NCBI RefSeq assembly: GCF_033958435.1
Contig: NC_134138.1
Span: 271,599,798-271,663,797, forward strand
Direction: 5' to 3'
Length of the DNA stretch: 64,000 nucleotides
Source: Carettochelys insculpta
Lineage: Eukaryota; Chordata; Testudines; Carettochelyidae
Below are positions 24,000 through 35,104 of the stretch, piece by piece. How positions within the stretch are numbered: position 1 is the stretch's first letter; the number at the start of each line of letters is the position of its first letter. A model generated the notes under the pieces. The model made no database searches. It was not told the origin of the DNA and saw only the letters and a list, made by a program, of their open reading frames with translations. Position numbers and translations under genes: made by a program.

Positions 24000-24513
24000 C
24001 AGCCTTTTCTTATACAGTTCCCTTTTAAAAACAATCATAAGTACCCCCAGACGTCTTTCACGTACTCCTGGACATGTACCACCGATTGAGAAACATGGTC
24101 CAAAGGTAATATGAGGTCTTGAAACAAGTGCCATGTGACCTGTCCAGATGACTGTACCCTTTGCAGGAGTCAGATTTGTCTTGTGTACCACCATGTTACA
24201 CCTAACTTAAAAACTATTTATGTACAAAAACATGCAAAAATATCCCAGAAGACTACTACTGAAAACTTGCTAGCTACCATCTCATTATCAAATAAATTAA
24301 TTGGAATAGAAATATTGTACTTACATTTCAGCATAAGGCATATGAAGCAGTAGAGACAAGTCATTGTCTGAATGAATTTTTATACTGTACTGACTTGACT
24401 ATGTTTTCATGTAGTCTGTTGTAAACTAGGCAAATATCTAGATGCATTGATGTACCCCTGGAAGACCTCAGCATACCTCCAAGGGTACACGTACTCCGGG
24501 TTGAGAAACACTG
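24000..24513. mobile_element. hAT-type element with 8-bp duplication
   Basis: The right terminus, on the complement, is CAGTGTTTCTCAACCCGG, the usual hAT MITE start. The left begins CAGCCTTTTCTTATACAG. The 8 bp before (GTCTGGAG, 23992-23999) and after (GTCTAGAG, 24514-24521) match at 7 of 8 positions. It has no coding capacity. Confidence 0.75.
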
Positions 24514-25477
24514 GTCTAGAGAAGCTCAAGAGCTCAGAGAACACTCTCCTGCCTCTCCAGGGTCCTTAGAGACTAAACTGCCTGCTGAAGTGGACAAATA
24601 TTGATAGAGGACATTGTAAATCAACTCCTGGGTGTTGACCTTGTTAATGTATCTCCTACCCTAGAGACCTCCTCTTCAGACTATCCTGGAACCTCATCTC
24701 CCGACCTTCTAACCACACCCCGAGATTCTAAATAGTGGTTAAAAAAGTCAACCTGGCTTATAAATAAGGACTGCTTTGCTCCCCGCCAACATGCCATACA
24801 ATATTCTGTATCCTTGCTTCATATCCTTAGCAAGGTGACTTTGATTTCAGCAAGCTTGAAACCAACTGTTTTTATGCAAGCCTTCAAGGAGGAGGTAGGG
24901 GTATATAGAAGGCATATATGTCAGGTATACATTATGCCATAAAGAGTTTCCAAGCAACTGGGAAGACTTCTGAGTAGCAAGCTATCTCAGGAATGTCCCT
25001 CATGGTTTAAACCAATGGATATAGGATGAACTCCAGGTCAGACTGAGCATGGCTGGGGCACTGGAAATATTTTTATGATGGGAGTGCTGAAAACCACTGA
25101 AAAGAGCAGTAAACTCTGTGTCTGATGGAAGCCATGGATTCTGTTGTGATTATGTTAACACACTTGTGTAAAAAGAAGTCAGTATCAATATGTTTATATC
25201 TACATGAGTAAAAAATGCTTTATCCACAGCCCTTGCTGCAGTGTTCACAGCATGTTAGCCATAAATTGTTGACTTACAGTAGTCCTTGTTGTCAAATACA
25301 GTTGAAAGACTCCAAAGGTGGTCTTGAACTCTGATGTCAGGGCCACCCTGGCATGGGGGAAGGGCAAGACACGGTTTGCCTGCCCTCGTTTGTTGAAATG
25401 ACTGGCAATCACAAAGTTTAAATCCCTTCATACGTCAGGTTTGGAATCACATTTCTCTTCTTTGTCCAAAGTGATGT

Positions 25478-25692
25478 AGGGGAAGGAATAGCTCAGTGGT
25501 TTGTGCCTTGGTCTGCTAAACCTAGGGTTATGAGCTCAATCCCTCAGAAAGCCATGTAGGGGTCTGGGGCAAATAGGTAAAAGAAAAACCTGTCAGGGAT
25601 GGTGCTTGGTCTTGCCAAGAGGGCAGGGGACTGGACTCAATGACCTCCCAAGGTTGCTTTCAGTTCCATGAGATGTCTATCTCCGTATATTA
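25478..25692 (+). mobile_element. Turtle-type tRNA-derived SINE with CR1-like tail
   Basis: The head has an A-box TAGCTCAGTGG (25489) and a B-box GAGCTCAATCC (25532) at normal spacing. The body has GGGGTCTGGGGCAAATAGG. The tail (TGGTCTTGCCAAGAGGGCAG, then GGACTGGACTCAATGACCTC) matches the CR1 3' end at 12235. A tRNA head joined to a LINE tail is the design of the tortoise pol III SINE. This is a near full-length copy. Confidence 0.88.
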
Positions 25693-26394
25693 ATGTACAA
25701 CCCATGAAAGGGTCTGAAATGAGAGAACAAGTGAAGGCAAGTCCTTTGCTCCACCTTCAGTGTGGGTTGTGGCAGTGCAAACATTTGCTTTGCTATGCTA
25801 TGCCACACTTTGTAGCACAGTCCACTCCTCCCCTCTGCCCCATTGGCAGAATTACTGAACTGGTCAACCAGAGGACCAGGGTGGCTGAAATATAAGCAAC
25901 CATTAAAAGGGCATTTGATAATAAAAGCTGTCTGAAGTTCACCTTTCACCCAAAGATGTGCATGCTGAGCACTATTAAACATATTAATATTTTGCACTTT
26001 TTAAAACAATCCAACCAATCTTCTCATAGCATTTTACAGACATGAATGAATGCTACAATCTACATGCTACATTCCTTGAAGGAGTAGTTTCAACTCTCCC
26101 AATGAACCAAAAAGGTTTGAAAATGAGTATGTAGGTTTCTGAAAACCAGATCTTACCTTATCTTGTTTAAGGTCACAAGTGGGAAGTGTGGCACAGTTGG
26201 GAACAGAAACCAGAAAGATTTCAGTGTCATGGCGGATCTTCTCTTTCTCTCTTGGTGGTCACTTGAAAATGAGTAGGACGTAGTCAGCTGAACGTGAACT
26301 CCCAGTGTGATTCTTTGGACAATTGCAAACTTGGAATACATAAGGAGGGGAATCTTGAGTAGGATCAACTAAGTGATTTTACTTCTGTGTTCAG

Positions 26395-26870
26395 CACTGG
26401 TGGAACCACTGCTGGAATGGCAAGTTCTGGAATCCACAGTTCAGGAAGGACATTGACAAACTACAGCACTGGTTCTGAGAAGCGTCACAAGAATGATTAA
26501 AGGATTACAACTCTGCCTTACAGGGGCAGACTCAAGGAGCTCAGTCGATTTAGTTTAACCAAGAACTTTGAACTAGCAGAAGAAGAGATAATGTGATCCA
26601 GTGTCTGGAAGTAGAAGCTAGTCAGATTCAGACCAGAAACCAGTCACATGCATTTACCAGTGCCAGCAAGAGACCATCAGAACAACTCACCAGTGCCAAG
26701 GTGGAGTCTTCATCACTGGCAATTTTTAAAATTGACATTGGGTTTTTTTAAGCAATTCTCTCCTTGGAATTATTTCGCAGAAGTTCTCTGGCCTGGGTCA
26801 AACACAAGTTCAAACTAGATGATCACAATGGTCTCCTTTGGCCTTGGAATCTCTTAATGCAGGAATCTCC
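26395..26870 (+). mobile_element. CR1/L3-type LINE, 3' end
   Basis: CACAAGAATGATTAAAGGATT, GGCAGACTCAAGGAGCTCAG, CATCACTGGCAATTTTTAAA and CTAGATGATCACAATGGTC follow the CR1 3' order of a subfamily different from the copy at 9950. Small deletions and stops show it is old. Confidence 0.82.
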
Positions 26871-27213
26871 ATGCCTCTGCCAATCACTCTTCATTTTATT
26901 ATTGATGTCCTCCTTCCCTCACCTATCTGTCTGTTTTGTTCTCCTATCGCATCCCCTCTGTCCTACAAATGACATTGTCCTGGGTGACCTAGGGGTGCAG
27001 CACCCAACACAATGTGGCTCTGAACCTTGACTGAGGTAGTGAGCTTATGACAAATAATAATGCTCACATCATGCCTCTAATTCTGGATCAGAAGCCACGT
27101 GAACATTCCTCTTCTGGAAAAAAAAATCTGTGTTTTTGGATAATTTCCCCGTTAACGTACATTGCATCTACCATTTATGACCTCCTTTTTCAAATCTGAA
27201 TTAGGTTCCTGAG

Positions 27214-27410
27214 CAGGGTTTCTGCTAATCATTTCCATCCATGAGTGAAATAAATTTTGTTATGTGCACTGAGATATGTGTGTATGTGCACCACCAATAG
27301 AAACACATGCTACCCATTGTGGGTAGCTGTGGGTGTGCTAATAATTAGCTGGGCGGCACCTGAATCTCTCCTGGGTGGCTGACCAAGTGCTCAGCTTACA
27401 GGGAACACTG
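27214..27410. mobile_element. hAT MITE
   Basis: The left end CAGGGTTTCTGCTAA and the right end complement CAGTGTTCCCTGTAAG are the paired termini. The interior has GAAATAAATTTTGTTATGTGC. The flanking 8-mers TTCCTGAG and GTCCCAAG match at 5 of 8 positions, a possible decayed duplication. Confidence 0.65.
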
Positions 27411-28465
27411 GTCCCAAGCCACTTCCCACATCTGTTTTCCCAGACATGCTGTCAATAGGAGCTGCTGGTGCTCAGTGCTTCTGAATAACGCACTGCTGTT
27501 ATTTAAATGCCTAAAAATGGCTATTGGAGCTGGCTGCTACTCCCATGGCAGTGAATGACAAAATGCGATGGAGTTCAGTGGTGTAGCGTCAAGCCTTTAG
27601 GGAGGGTAGGAAAACGCTGAGAACTCTATCGGAAGACACAGAGGAATTAATTGCCTGGATGGTATCGGCGAGTAGCTCTGGTAGCTGCTGCCAGCTATTA
27701 CAATTCTAGCCACACTGAGAACATCCCAACTTGGAAAATGCAGTCCTAAGCACCGTGACTCCATCTTCCATGCCTTAAATGGCATTTGTAAACTTTCCTT
27801 CTGTGGTTTGTGTTCCATTATGGAAGAATCCTAATGATGGCCTACCTCAGTGTCTAGAATTTCTTTAATAGTTCTTCTCCTTCATTGTCTGCCAGTTTGT
27901 TTTGCACGAAAAATGCAATGAAAAGGAAATGGAATGAGAACTGATGAATATGGAAAGTGAGGTTGTAGCAAATGTTATTTACATTACAGCAAAGACTCTT
28001 GCCTTTTTGTGTTTCGGGCATGGTGATTTTTCATTGGTTCTCTATTTTTGGATCATTTGAGAGGACTGGTTTGGTGCGAAATTGCAAAAAAAAAAGACCC
28101 AAAAGTCATGGAATATAAAAGGATTTGTGCTCTTTAGCATGTCTTGTTCTGTGAATTGAACGTGCTTCTGGGTGTGGTTTGATCTTGTGGCTGCATCTGT
28201 CTGCATCAGCTGAACACATATCCATCTGCATCGCATCGCAACATGGACACAACAGATAGTAAAGCAACAGAATGTCTGTCTTTCCAGAGCTCTGAAGTAT
28301 CATTTTTTAATTTGTGCAAATACTTGGAACTTGGTACAAATATGCTGAAAAAGAGTTCGCTACCTCCACAGCCTGGTTAACTCACCTGGGCCCCATAGCA
28401 GCAGACTCATTTCTGTTCATTATCTAGAATTTCCTGGGCTCCTGAGCTAGAATTTCTCAGGTCTT
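27411..28465. other. No gene seen
   Basis: No recognisable exon or repeat. Confidence 0.5.
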
Positions 28466-28468
28466 CAT

Positions 28469-28881
28469 GGCTGCACTTACACTACAGTCCCTTGATGAAA
28501 GGGGAATGAAAATGAGGCAAATTGGAAATGCAAATGAAGCACTGATTTACATATCTCATGCTTTGTTTGCATAATTGCATTTTCGATAGATAGTCTTTCG
28601 AAAGAAAAACAGCAGTGTAGATGGGGTTCATTTGAAATAAAACCTGTTTTCCAAAGCACCCTTCTTCCTGAAAAAAATTAGGAAGAAGGGTACTTTAAAC
28701 AATGGGGCTTTATTTTGAATGGATCCTGTCTACACTGATATTTTTATTTTGAAAGACTCTCTTTCAAAAATGTGATTATGCAAATAATGCACGGGATACG
28801 TAAATCGGTGCTTCATTTGTATTTCTGATTTTCCTTATTTGCATTTCCCTTCCAAAAGGGGATGGTAGTGTACACGCATCC
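28469..28881. mobile_element. Foldback MITE with 3-bp TSD CAT
   Basis: GGCTGCACTTACACTA at the left pairs with the right terminus, whose complement is GGATGCGTGTACACTA. CAT flanks both ends (28466-28468, 28882-28884). An inner inverted pair (TGTAGATGGGG at 28616; CCTGTCTACAC at 28726) surrounds a CCTTCTTCC hairpin, the same plan as 21243-21679. Confidence 0.85.
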
Positions 28882-28884
28882 CAT

Positions 28885-30269
28885 GTGTTTGGGCTACAGT
28901 GGAGACAGCACGTTGGGCCTCTCAGCACCACGACGTACATAGCTCCACATCAGCACCATTAATTGTTATGGACCAAACTGAGCCTGGGTATACATGGGCA
29001 TAACTCCTGTTGAAGTCAGTTCACCAGTCTGCACGTGGACTGAATTTGGACCTATGCTACAGAATGCTGCTTTGGGCTGTTCAAAGATTTCTAAGTCTAA
29101 AATGCTGTAAAGAAATACATCTTCCACTGCTATATGAACCCACACTTGGGTCCAAGTCATTTAGCCCAACTTTAAGTGTGATTTCCCCATCATGAAATTA
29201 AGCACTTTATTGTAGCCAACTGGGCTGGGCCGAGGGCATACCATGCCTCTTTCAGTCTGGAGTAACTCCCTTTGGAAAATGCATGAGGCCAGGGGAGCAG
29301 GCTTTGGTAGGAGATGTGCCTTGCTTGGTCTCAACCATGAAGCAAGACCTTTGACTGCTATGTATATAGAGAGGGAGAATTAGAGAAGGTGAGAACCCCC
29401 ATTCCAGTGCAGCTGGTGCTATCATGATGGTTTCCTGGGTGGGCAGGGGGATGGCCATTGTTTTGGCACATGTGCACACCTCTGTGTAAGCAAAATAATG
29501 TCTCTCTCTTTAATAGGCCATCAGATGTTTCTTCCTTGGAGGTACAGACTTCTCCACGTCTGCTCCTTCAACGATCATTTCAACCCCCGCTGGCCTGGAG
29601 CCCCACCCAGCCCATACTGAAACCAAGAGGAGTCTTTTCTTTGGCTTTAGCAGAAATTGGACTTTCCTCTAGAGGTAGGCAACGGCTTTGAATGAAAACT
29701 TGGCTTGTCTCTGTTAGCAGCTTGGAGCTAAGCCCTGGGAAGGCATTTATTTCACACAGAAAATTGGCAATCCCCAATCTTTATGCCTCACAGTACATGA
29801 ACAGCTAGACCTAATTTTGGAGAGGTTTGTTTGAGCTTCCTCACAGGATTTCCAGGTATGAAACACAAATCCTGTGGAAATTGTTCCTGTTTTATGATAT
29901 GATAATACTTAAAAATATGCCATTTGTGCAATTACCTCCGTGTGATGAATTCAGAAGCAGTTTGATGTGAAATTACAGATTCTCTTACGAGGTCAGCTTT
30001 CTTCTGATGTGTGCTCCATTCCTGGAATGTTTCCTTTTAATAATACATGTACTAAAATGAACTGAAGCATCCAAAGGTGATTCCTAGGGCAAACCAAATG
30101 AGGTGCAGCTGTCAGCTCACCCCTGTGTGACCAGCAATGCTGCTGCTTCTCCTTGGACAGCTGTAAAACATGCCCCAGCACAGTTGTTTGTGATAAGGTG
30201 TGGTGGAAAGGGATCCATTTGAGAGAGAGCCTGGACAAAACAAGAAACTGTGTTTTCATTTCTCACTGA
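28885..30269. other. No gene seen
   Basis: AT-rich intergenic DNA ending in CTCACTGA (30262-30269), the left duplication of the hAT that follows. Confidence 0.5.
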
Positions 30270-30667
30270 TGAGGCCCTACCAAATTCATAGTCCATTTTG
30301 ATCAATGCCATGGCCACAGGAGTTTAACAATAGTAAATTTCATGATCTCAGAGGGGTAGCCCTGTTTGTAGCTTCACAAATAACAAAGAGTTCTGTGGCA
30401 CCTTGAAGACTTAAGAATGGTATTAAGTTATGAGTGTTTTGTGGGTAAAGACCACTTCATCAGATGAAAATGGAGAGGAAAAACGAATCCAGAGTTTATG
30501 TAGTTGGGAGCAAGGCTTACCAGTTGCTAGCAGAACCAGTTAATGAAACCAATAGTAGCAAGTGTCTAATTCCTGCTAACATCAAAGGCTGTGCAATTGC
30601 CCTTGTAATACATACAATAGTTAAGATTTTTATTTAGGCCAAGGTAAAAGATGTCAAATTTGTAAAT

Positions 30668-30963
30668 AAGTATCAGTAATCTCTACCATAATCTCTGAAT
30701 ACTTCCTCTGTGAACAGTTTCTATGCCATATATATGTCATTTAGTAAACTGAGCAGGTAGACAAGTTTCAGACTGGTAGCCATGTTAGCCTGTATCCGCA
30801 AACACAATGAGAAGTCCTGTGGCACCTTAAAGACTAACAAATGTTTTGGATCATAAGCGTTCATGGGCAAAGACACATGCATCTGATGAAGTGGGTCTTT
30901 ACCCATGAAAGCTTACGCTCCAAGAAATCTGATAGTCTATAAGGTGCCACAAGACTTCTCGTT
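30668..30963. mobile_element. PLE inverted pair inside the PLE, 12-bp TSD
   Basis: AAATTTGTAAAT at 30656-30667 and 30964-30975 flanks the insert. Inside are about 97 bp of non-PLE sequence, then a PLE terminus on the minus strand (from TTTCAGACTGGTAGCC, 30767) joined near 30876 to a plus-strand terminus (GATGAAGTGGGTCTTTACCC to GACTTCTCGTT). Both 3' ends face outward. The left non-PLE segment is shared with 38390-38475. Confidence 0.88.
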
Positions 30964-31002
30964 AAATTTGTAAATGAATTGCAATTCAGACATCTCCCTC
31001 TG

Positions 31003-31302
31003 TTATGTTGTGGTAAAATTCTTTTGTGGAAGAACGGCTACTTTTAAATCCACTTTTGAATGTCGAGGGAGGTTAAGGTGTTCCCCTACAGGCTTACGTG
31101 TGTTTGTATTTCTGATGTCAGATTTATGACTATTTATCCTTTGGCACAGAGACTGTCCAGTTTTTCCAATATACATGCCAGAGGGGCATTGCTGGCACAA
31201 GATGACGTAAATTACTTTGGTGGGTGTGCACATGTATGACACCCGGGTGTTGTGGCTGATGTGAGGGTGTTGCTTGTATGGATGTGTGGACAGAGATGGC
31301 AA
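31003..31302 (-). pseudogene. PLE GIY-YIG endonuclease domain, open frame
   Basis: This 99-residue frame carries the GIY strand as VIYVILC (residues 30-36), the YIG strand as GMYIGKT (42-48), then SLCQRINSHKSDI with R55 and H59. PLEs place this nuclease C-terminal to the RT, where it nicks the target for priming. The domain itself has no stop, but the upstream RT frame is broken, so it is not a functional gene. The RT connector lies to its right on the same strand. Confidence 0.9.
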
Positions 31303-32829
31303 CGGGGTTTGTTGCAGGGCTAGATTCCTGGGTTAGTGTTTCTGTGGTGTGGTGTATGACTGCCAGTGAGCACTTTCTTGAGATTGGCCAACTATTTGTA
31401 GGTAAGGAGTGACCATTCTCCCAAGGTCTGTGAGAGTGAGGGATCGTATTCCAGGATAGTTGGTAGATTGTCAGTAGTGCACGGGGAGGGTTTTAGGTGG
31501 GGGCTGTAGGTGATGACATATAGTGTTCTGTTATTGTCCTTGTTGGGCCTGTCTTGAAGTTGGTCACTTCTGGGAGCTGGTTTGTCAATCTGTTTCCTTA
31601 CTTCCCTGGGTGGGCACTCAAGTTTTACAAAAGCTTGATAAAGATCTTGGAGGTGATTGTCTCTGTCTGTGGGACTGGAGCAGATTCCTTTGTATCTTAG
31701 GGCTTGGCTGTAGACAGTGGGTCACGCACTAGTTAAGTCTGACATTTCATGATGTTCTAACTGTAGGGTCCTGACCAGAAAAGAAGTTGTGGGAAAATCA
31801 CATGTTTTCGGAGAGGTATTGCAGTACCACTACCCTTCCTTCTGCCTGGCTTTCTGGTAGCATCACTGCCTCCAGAGCTGGGCAGCTGGAGAGTAGTGGC
31901 TGCTGGCTAGGAGCATAGAAGAAAGAATGTCACTGTATGATATTACGCCACCCCCATCCCCCCCACTAAATCTGCACTGCTGCTGGCAGGGCACTGCTTT
32001 CAGAGTCTGGCACCCAGCCCATGGCTGTTCCTTTCTGGCTGCCCAGCTCTAAAGGCAGCATTAAAATAAGGGTGGCGATACTGCAACTCCTTGAAAATAA
32101 CCTTCTGATTCGCCTACAGCTTTGTGTTGGGTCAGGACCCACAATGTGAGAAGCACTGAGCTCCTCCTGAAAATCTGTGTAGTATGGAGTACCCAGAGGA
32201 CCAGATTTCATGGGGGGAAGGGAGGGACAGAGGCCAAATTCACAGTCTGTGAGCACTTTCCATGATGGTGAATTTGGTAGGGTCTTACTCACTGTTGGGT
32301 TTTTTGCTCCTGTTTTTCTCCTTCACACTGTGGGGTAGGGCTGGTGACGAGGACACTGTGTTTTGTTAACCCAGGGTAATGTTTCACTTTGCCTCCATAA
32401 CAGGTTGCTTATGTGCCTAGAATTGTGGGGGATCCTCCACCACGGAGACATGGATGAGGCTATCAGAACTCTGATGCAAGCAGGGGGCTGATTTCACTTG
32501 CTCTGACTGGATCTCCCACTCTAACGCCCAAGAGGTCACTCAGTTATTGCACGAACTACCGGAGGAGCTCAGTGTCTGTTCTCACATCTCTGAGCAACAG
32601 CCAGGCCAAAAGAAATCTGGGGGAAATGTGGTGCATGGAGACACTCACAGAATCACATGCTCTCAAGGTGGAAGAGGCCAATTAGATCATCCTAAGTCAC
32701 CACCAATGGATTGTTCTTTATTTCCTTATTTGATAGTGACGTGACCAATCTAGTGTTAACTAACTCTCGCCGCCCCACCCCCCGATGATGCTTTCCTCAC
32801 TTCCCTGGGGACAGTACTTCACAGTCTAA

Positions 32830-33229
32830 GGCTAGGTCTACACTTGCCCCCAGCTTCGAAGGGGGTATGGTAATCAGTGCGATGAGAGATTACTAATGAA
32901 GGCTAATTTCCCCATGCAACTTTGAAGTGGCACACTTCAAAGTGCTGGCAGGCATGTAGCTGCGGGCACTTCAAAGTACCCGCACTACTTTGAAGTCCCT
33001 TTACTCCTCAAAATTTTGTAAAGTAAAGGGATTTCAAAGTAGCGTGGGCACTTTGAAGCGCCCACAGCTACGTGCCTGCCAGCACTTTGAAGTTTGATGC
33101 TTTGAAGTTGCCACGGGGAAAATTAGACTAATAAAGTGCTGCGTATTCACTGTGGCACTTCATTAGTAATCTCCCGTGGTCCTGATTACCATGCCCCCTT
33201 TGAAGTTGGGGGAAAGTGTAGACAAGCCC
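32830..33229. mobile_element. Foldback MITE, full-length palindrome
   Basis: GGCTAGGTCTACACTTGCCC at the left pairs with AAGTGTAGACAAGCCC at the right. The interior is palindromic to the centre (GTCCCTTTACTCC / AAAGTAAAGGGATTTC near 33000-33035). Flanks contain TA; the exact duplication is ambiguous. Confidence 0.82.
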
Positions 33230-34139
33230 TAGGAGACCTAACTGCTGGGAAGACTTTGATAATCCATTCTAAATTTTCTTTTTGAGAGGATTTAATTTTG
33301 TTTTCCCACCTGTTGGGCCCTCTATTCCAATGCTAGATCTCCATGGACTCCACCAGCGGTAAATCAGTAAAACTCATTTTTGATATCTTAAACAGAACAG
33401 CAATTGCAAGTGGTCAGCTTGCTGAGATGAACTGGAAAATCAGGAAAGATGTAGCAAAACCCGTAGGGGCAACCCACAAACTCAGGGGTTGGCAATCAAA
33501 CAGCAAGAAGAGCTATTTTTTCCAATTTGGTAAAAAATCAACAACGTAAGAGCAATGCATGTAAATACGAGATAGTCCTCAATAAATAGCATCACACCAT
33601 ACTCTGTGTAACCTGTATTTTAAGAACAGCACACACACGATGATTTGCAATGTGATACTTGTTTACTGCAGGACATTCACGAGCTTTTTAAATATTCTAT
33701 TTCCTCATGCTTTACACATGTATTTGTACCACTGTCTTCCTGATTTGCTCTCCCGAACCTTCTCTCTCTCTCTCTCTCTCTCTGGAGAATGCTACAGGGG
33801 GTTATCCATGTTTTGAGATTATATATCATTTGCTATTTAGATACGAGCTGTTCATTTTTAGGCTTTTAGACATCCACAGTTTATCAAAAATATTCAGGAG
33901 GGTTTTCTTTTTTACTTTGCAATTAGAACATCAGGAGCTTCAAAGAAGTCCATAAGAGCTGCATGCAGCTCCAGAGCTGCAGGTTGCAGACCCCAGACCA
34001 AACTGATGAATCGTGAAAAAGTAATTAACAGATGCGGAAAGTCAGCAGCAGACTCTTTTGTCTTGGAGACAAATTTGTGAGGAACTTAGGTATTTATTGG
34101 GAAATGTCTGTCTTATCTGAGACCCTTTCTTCACTATAT
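33230..34139. other. No gene; (TC)n microsatellite at 33762-33783
   Basis: AT-rich DNA with a CT dinucleotide run. No exon is recognised. Confidence 0.55.
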
Positions 34140-34800
34140 AGCCGCGTCTACACGTGCCGGCTACTTCGAAGTAGCCGCGCCAACTTCCAAATAGCGCCCG
34201 CCACGTCTACACGTGGCGAGCGCTATTTCGAAGTTGAAATCGACATAAGGCGGCGAGACGTCGAAGTCGCTATCCTCATGAGGAGATGGGAATAGCGCCC
34301 TGCTTCGACGTTGAATGTCGAAGTAGGGCACATGTAGCCAATCCGCGTCCCACAACATCGAAATAGCGGGGTCCACCATGGCGGCCATCAGCTGAGGGGT
34401 TGAGAGACGCTCTCTCCAGCCCCTGCGGGGCTCTATGGTCACCGTGTACAGCAGCCCTTAGCCCAGGGCTTCTGGCTGCTGCTGCGGCAGCTGGGGATCC
34501 ATGCTGCATGCACAGGGTCTGCAACCAGTTGTCGGCTCTGTGGATCTTGTGCTGTTTAGTGCAAGTGTGTCTGGGAGGGGCCCTTTAAGGGAGCAGCTTG
34601 CTGTTGAGTCCGCCCTGTGACCCTGTCTGCAGCTGTTCCTGGCACCCTTATTTCGATGTGGGCTGCTTTGGTGTGTAGACGCTCCCCTGCAGCGCCTACT
34701 TCGATGTAGTGCTGCCCAACGTCGACGTTGAATGTCGACGGCACCAGCCCTGGAGGACGTGTAGATGTTATTAATCGAAATAGCTTACCGCGAAATAGCA
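34140..34800. mobile_element. 0.75-kb DNA element, copy 1 (right end truncated)
   Basis: It starts AGCCGCGTCTACACG and is rich in TTCGAAGT/ATTTCGA motifs. It shares an unusual GC-rich interior with 42995-43739: CCATGGCGGCCATCAGCTGA, GGGAGGGGCCCTTTAAGG and a short CTG run occur in the same order. The right terminal inverted repeat is missing. Open frames on both strands are not conserved between the copies. Confidence 0.75.
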
Positions 34801-35104
34801 ACCGCCAAACCCAAACACCTGTCCTAATGTCCGCACACATTGGTCCTTCTGCCCTCAACCTCCTGCTCTCAGTCCAACAGCCTCCACTTCTGCCCTGAGC
34901 CCCCCATGCCAAAATCCCTCCTGTGACATCTGCACCCCCAGACTCTGCCCGGACATCCCAACCAAAACCTATGCCCTGATCCTCACTCCCTGTCCTCAGT
35001 CCACAACCCTCCACCTCTGCCTTGAGTACACTTGCCAAAGCCCCTGCTGGGACTTCTGCACCCCTAAACTCTGCCCTCACCTCCTGCATATGCCAAACCT
35101 CCAC
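34801..35104. repeat. Degenerate CT-rich lead-in to the minisatellite
   Basis: Irregular copies of a CTGCCCTCA...CCAGAAACC-like theme, diverged from the ordered array to the right. Confidence 0.55.

Larger units (their letters stand above)
30347..31743 (-). mobile_element. Penelope-like element inside the hAT
   Basis: The + strand begins CTCAGAGGGGTAGCC, the complement of a PLE 3' end of a second subfamily. A GIY-YIG frame lies at 31003-31302. Further right the minus strand holds the RT connector (complement of CCTGTCTTGAAGTTGGTCAC, cf. the RDQLLQDRP region of the other copy). ATTTCATGAT duplications (30337-30346, 31744-31753) flank it. It is 5'-truncated and further interrupted by 30668-30963. 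Confidence 0.9.
30270..32287. mobile_element. hAT element hosting a nested PLE
   Basis: TGAGGCCCTACCAAATTCA at the left pairs with TGAATTTGGTAGGGTCTTA at the right. CTCACTGA (30262-30269) and CTCACTGT (32288-32295) form an 8-bp duplication with one change. Without the insert the hAT is about 0.6 kb and non-coding. Its left arm stops at the ATTTCATGAT target of the PLE and resumes at 31744. Confidence 0.87.
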
